Shown: one piece after another, positions 61,506 through 64,000 of the stretch | Layout of the letters: every line of letters begins with the position of its first letter | Numbering within the stretch: the stretch's first letter is position 1 | Assembly: GCA_963790525.1 (NCBI GenBank) | Contig: CAWBOV010000003.1 | Span: forward strand, 496,001-560,000 | Origin: CAWBOV01 sp963790525 | GTDB taxonomy: Bacteria > Actinomycetota > Actinomycetes > Mycobacteriales > Jatrophihabitantaceae | Reading direction: 5' to 3' | DNA length: 64,000 nucleotides | Translations under genes and position numbers: made by a program | Notes under the pieces: generated by a model | Databases searched by the model: none | Seen by the model: only the letters and a program-made list of their open reading frames with translations | Told to the model about the DNA's origin: nothing

Positions 61506-62980
61506 TTAGTCGCGGAACCAGTGCTGGGGCTGCGGGTCGACGTTCTGCCAGATGTGCTTGATCTCGCGGTACTCGGCCAGGCCGGTCGGGCCGAGCTCGC
61601 GCCCGTTCCCGGAGCGCTTGAAGCCGCCCCACTCCGCCTGCGGCACGTAGGGGTGGTAGTCGTTGATCCAGACCGTGCCGTGGCGCAGTCCCGCCGCCAC
61701 CCGCTGGGCGCGGCCGGCATCGGTGGTCCACACCGCGCCCGCGAGCCCGAAGACGGTGTCGTTGGCGATGCGGACGGCGTCGGCCTCGTCGGTGAACGTC
61801 TCGACGGTGAGCACCGGGCCGAAGGACTCCTCCTGGCACACGCTCATGGTGCTCGTGCAGCGGTCGAGGACGGTGGGCCGGAAGAAGTAGCCGTCCTTGA
61901 GCTCCGGATCGGACGCACGCTGTCCCCCCGCGCGCAGCACCGCGCCCTCCGCCAGGCCGGCGGCGACGTAGGCCTCGACCTTGGCGAGGTGCTCGGCGGA
62001 GATCAGCGCGCCCGCCTCGGCGGCGTCGTCGAACGGCCCGCCCAGCGTGATCCGGTCGGCGCGGCGGGCGAGTTCGTCCACGAAGCGGTCGTGCAGGCTC
62101 TCCTCGACGATCAGGCGGGCGCCGGCCGAGCACACCTGCCCGGAATGCAGGAACACCGCGGTCAGGGCCATGTCGATCGCGGTGTCGAAGTCGGCGTCGG
62201 CGAAGACCACGTTGGGGTTCTTGCCGCCGAGTTCCAGCGCCACCCGTTTCACCGTGGGAGCCGCAGCGGCCGAGATGCGTGTGCCGGTGGCCAGGCTCCC
62301 GGTGAAGGAGACCAGGTCGACGTCCGGGTGCTCGGTCAGCGGAGCGGCGACCTCGACTCCCGTACCCAGCACCAGGTTCGCGACGCCGGCGGGCAGCCCC
62401 GCCTCCTCCAGTGCCCGGACCAGCAGGATCGCCGTCGAGGGGGTGAGTTCGCTGGGCTTGAGGATGAACGTGTTGCCGGCGAGCAGCGCGGGAGCGACCT
62501 TCCACGACGCCTGCAGCAGCGGGTAGTTCCACGGGGTGATCAGGGCGCACACGCCCACCGGTTCGAAGACGATCCGGCTGATCGCGTCGGTGCGGCCGGT
62601 GTCCACCGATGCGGCCGGCGTCGGTGCCGCCGATGCCGGCGTAGTAGCGCGGCTCGCCAGCACGTCGTCCATGTCGTACTCGGCCTCGACCAGGCGCTTG
62701 CCGGTGTCCAGTGCCTCGGCCCGGGCGAAGGCTGCTTCTTGTCGCGCTCGATGAGATCGGCGGACCGGCTCAGCACCGCAGCCGCGCTGCCGCTCCGGCA
62801 GGTCGCCGGCCACGGCCCGGCGTCGAAGGAGCCGGCGGGCGGCGGCGATCGCGTCGAGGCTGTCGCGCGGTCGGCCTCGGCCACCGTGGCGACGAGTTCG
62901 CCGTCTGCGGGACAGTGGATCTCGCGTACCCGACCGTCGGCGGCGGCTCGCCACCGCCGTCGATGATAAAGATCGTCCAC
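61506..62980 (-). pseudogene. betB: betaine-aldehyde dehydrogenase, several frameshifts as read
   Basis: An aldehyde dehydrogenase of about 490 residues. The C-terminal 400 residues are continuous: ITPWNYPLLQASWKVAPAL, GGKNPNVVF after catalytic Glu (ALELGG), and nucleophile Cys in HSGQVCSAGARL. The N-terminal about 115 residues are scattered over three frames, with breaks near 62620, 62740, 62800, 62880 and 62960. GTG at 62980 (MDDLY...) is the likely start. Context beside a betaine importer and dimethylglycine oxidase supports betaine aldehyde as substrate, giving glycine betaine. Other aldehydes are possible. Confidence 0.8.
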
Positions 62981-63007
62981 CGTTCAACCTCCCGATGCCG
63001 AGCCACG

Positions 63008-63022
63008 TTGCGTAACACGCAA
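63008..63022. promoter_or_regulatory. inverted repeat TTGCGT-AAC-ACGCAA upstream of betB
   Basis: Perfect 6-base arms with a 3-base spacer lie 28 bases upstream of the betB start. The left half with its flank (CGTTGCGTAAC) is the reverse complement of the GTTACGCAACG core found twice upstream of the dimethylglycine-oxidase operon. A second dyad, CTCGT-N6-ACGAG (63030-63045), follows. It is a likely operator for a betaine/choline-responsive regulator not present in this window. Confidence 0.6.
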
Positions 63023-63241
63023 GGATTTTCTCGTCGTGCAACGAGAGTGGATGGGCCGCGTCGGTGCCTGTCAATGGGCTGAGCGCCCCGGCGCGGGGTT
63101 TTTACGCGCTGGTTACGACGTGGCGGTCCCACCAGCGCCGGGGTCCCCTCCCGTGCTTGACGCCGGCGCGCGGAGGCGGGACCCTGTGTTGCGTCTGATG
63201 CTCAGGTTGCGCCATGTGAGAACGCTGTCGAGGAGTCCGCG

Positions 63242-64000
63242 ATGACCGCCCGCCCCGTCCCGGGCACGGAGTTCGTCCTGACCGTGTCGTGCAGCGACAG
63301 GCCGGGTCATGGTTTACGCGGTCAGCAGTTACCTCGATCCGCCAGCATTCGGGCAACATCCTGCAGAGCCAGCAGTTCAACGACCGGGGCAACGCAAGTT
63401 CTTCATGCGCGTGCATTTCGAGGTCGACGGCCGGCCGACATGGACGACCTGCGCGCCGGGTTCGCGGAGGTCGCGGAATCCTTCCAGATGAGCTGGCGCT
63501 GGTCGACGCGGCGACGCCGACCCGCGTCCTGATCATGGTGTCGAAGTTCGGTCACTGCCTCAACGACCTGCTGTTCCGTGCAGCAGAGCGGCGCGCTGAA
63601 CGTCGAGATCCCCGCGATCGTCTCCAACCATCCGACTTCGCCGCGCTGGCGCAGTGCGTACGGCGTCCCGTTCCACCACATCCCGGTGACCCGGCGACGG
63701 CAAGGGCGAGGCCGAGGACGCAGCTGCATGCGATCATCGTGGACCTGGACATCGAACTGGTCGTGCTCGCGCGCTACATGCAGGTGCTCTCGCAGCGACC
63801 TGTGCCGCCGAGCTGCGCGGGCCGGGCGATCAACATCCACCACTCGTTCCTGCCCAGCTTCAAGGGCGCCAAGCCCTACCACCAGGCGCACGAGCGCGGC
63901 GTCAAGCTGATCGGCGCCACCGCCCACTACGTCACCGCCGACCTCGACGAGGGCCCGATCATCGAGCAGGACGTCGCTCGCGTCGACCACACCCTCGACG
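63242..64000 (+). pseudogene. purU: formyltetrahydrofolate deformylase, frameshifted and cut by window end
   Basis: The N-terminal ACT-like domain (TEFVLTVSCSDRPG, YAVSSYL, GNAKFFMRVHFEV in adjacent frames) and the formyltransferase-like catalytic domain (INIHHSFLPSFKGAKPYHQA, GVKLIGATAHYV, DLDEGPIIEQD) are recognisable. At least five frame changes occur between 63300 and 63830; the last 170 bases read cleanly to the window edge. PurU hydrolyses 10-formyl-THF to formate and THF, recycling folate loaded by the dimethylglycine and sarcosine enzymes. ATG at 63242 follows GAGGAG. It is divergent from betB. Confidence 0.82.

Overview
The window is very GC-rich, gene-dense DNA from an actinobacterium. 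GTG starts are frequent, stop/start overlaps of the GTGA/ATGA type are common, and several genes are actinobacterial: DUF3145, DUF3052, an Rv1855c-type F420 oxidoreductase, an AhpE-type peroxiredoxin, and a FasR-FabD-FabH-ACP-FabF block lying near aceE. The layout resembles the Streptomyces fatty-acid locus. The FabD extension and gene mix would fit Pseudonocardiales or a relative, but that placement is inference.

Layout. 1-10.2 kb: a carbohydrate-scavenging operon (LacI regulator with promoter and palindromic operator, cytoplasmic GH39 enzyme, complete Opp/Dpp-type ABC importer, secreted PF10091 glycoside hydrolase). 10.3-15 kb: YbdK-type ligase, a P-loop kinase/F420-oxidoreductase fusion, a TDT-family transporter and a divergent LysR regulator. 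15-20 kb: a fused, asymmetric ABC exporter with its MarR regulator and a second divergent MarR. 20-27 kb: aldo/keto reductase, a phosphodiesterase/metallo-hydrolase/DedA operon, MFS exporter, small monooxygenase, then about 660 bp of noncoding DNA ending in a degenerate tRNA-like sequence. 27.5-30.3 kb: a D,D-carboxypeptidase divergent from a two-component system. 30.2-33.2 kb: Sir2, DUF2237, CsbD, MarR, DUF3145. 33.2-39.8 kb: fatty-acid block fasR-fabD-fabH-acpP-fabF-accD. 39.9-43 kb: PHP protein, pirin, LPXTG surface protein. 43.3-48.2 kb: aceE, DUF3052, peroxiredoxin, SURF1.

48.2-64 kb is a glycine-betaine import and demethylation island on the minus strand: betB, proV, a double-domain proW, a substrate-binding lipoprotein with THREE tandem OpuAC domains, dimethylglycine oxidase, and soxB-D-A-G. 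A divergent purU runs off the right edge. Together they would import betaine, oxidise betaine aldehyde, strip methyl groups from dimethylglycine and sarcosine onto tetrahydrofolate, and recycle formyl-THF. The first demethylation (betaine to dimethylglycine) is not encoded here. A shared TTACGCAAC motif lies upstream of both the dimethylglycine-oxidase and betB transcription units.

Caution: many genes are broken by single-base frameshifts, clustered in patches (about 9.75, 27.8-29.3, 44.0, 49.2-51.6, 55.47, 57.63 and 62.5-64 kb). The translated families continue across each break, so I treat these mostly as sequence errors rather than true pseudogenes. Coordinates of those genes span the reconstructed locus.
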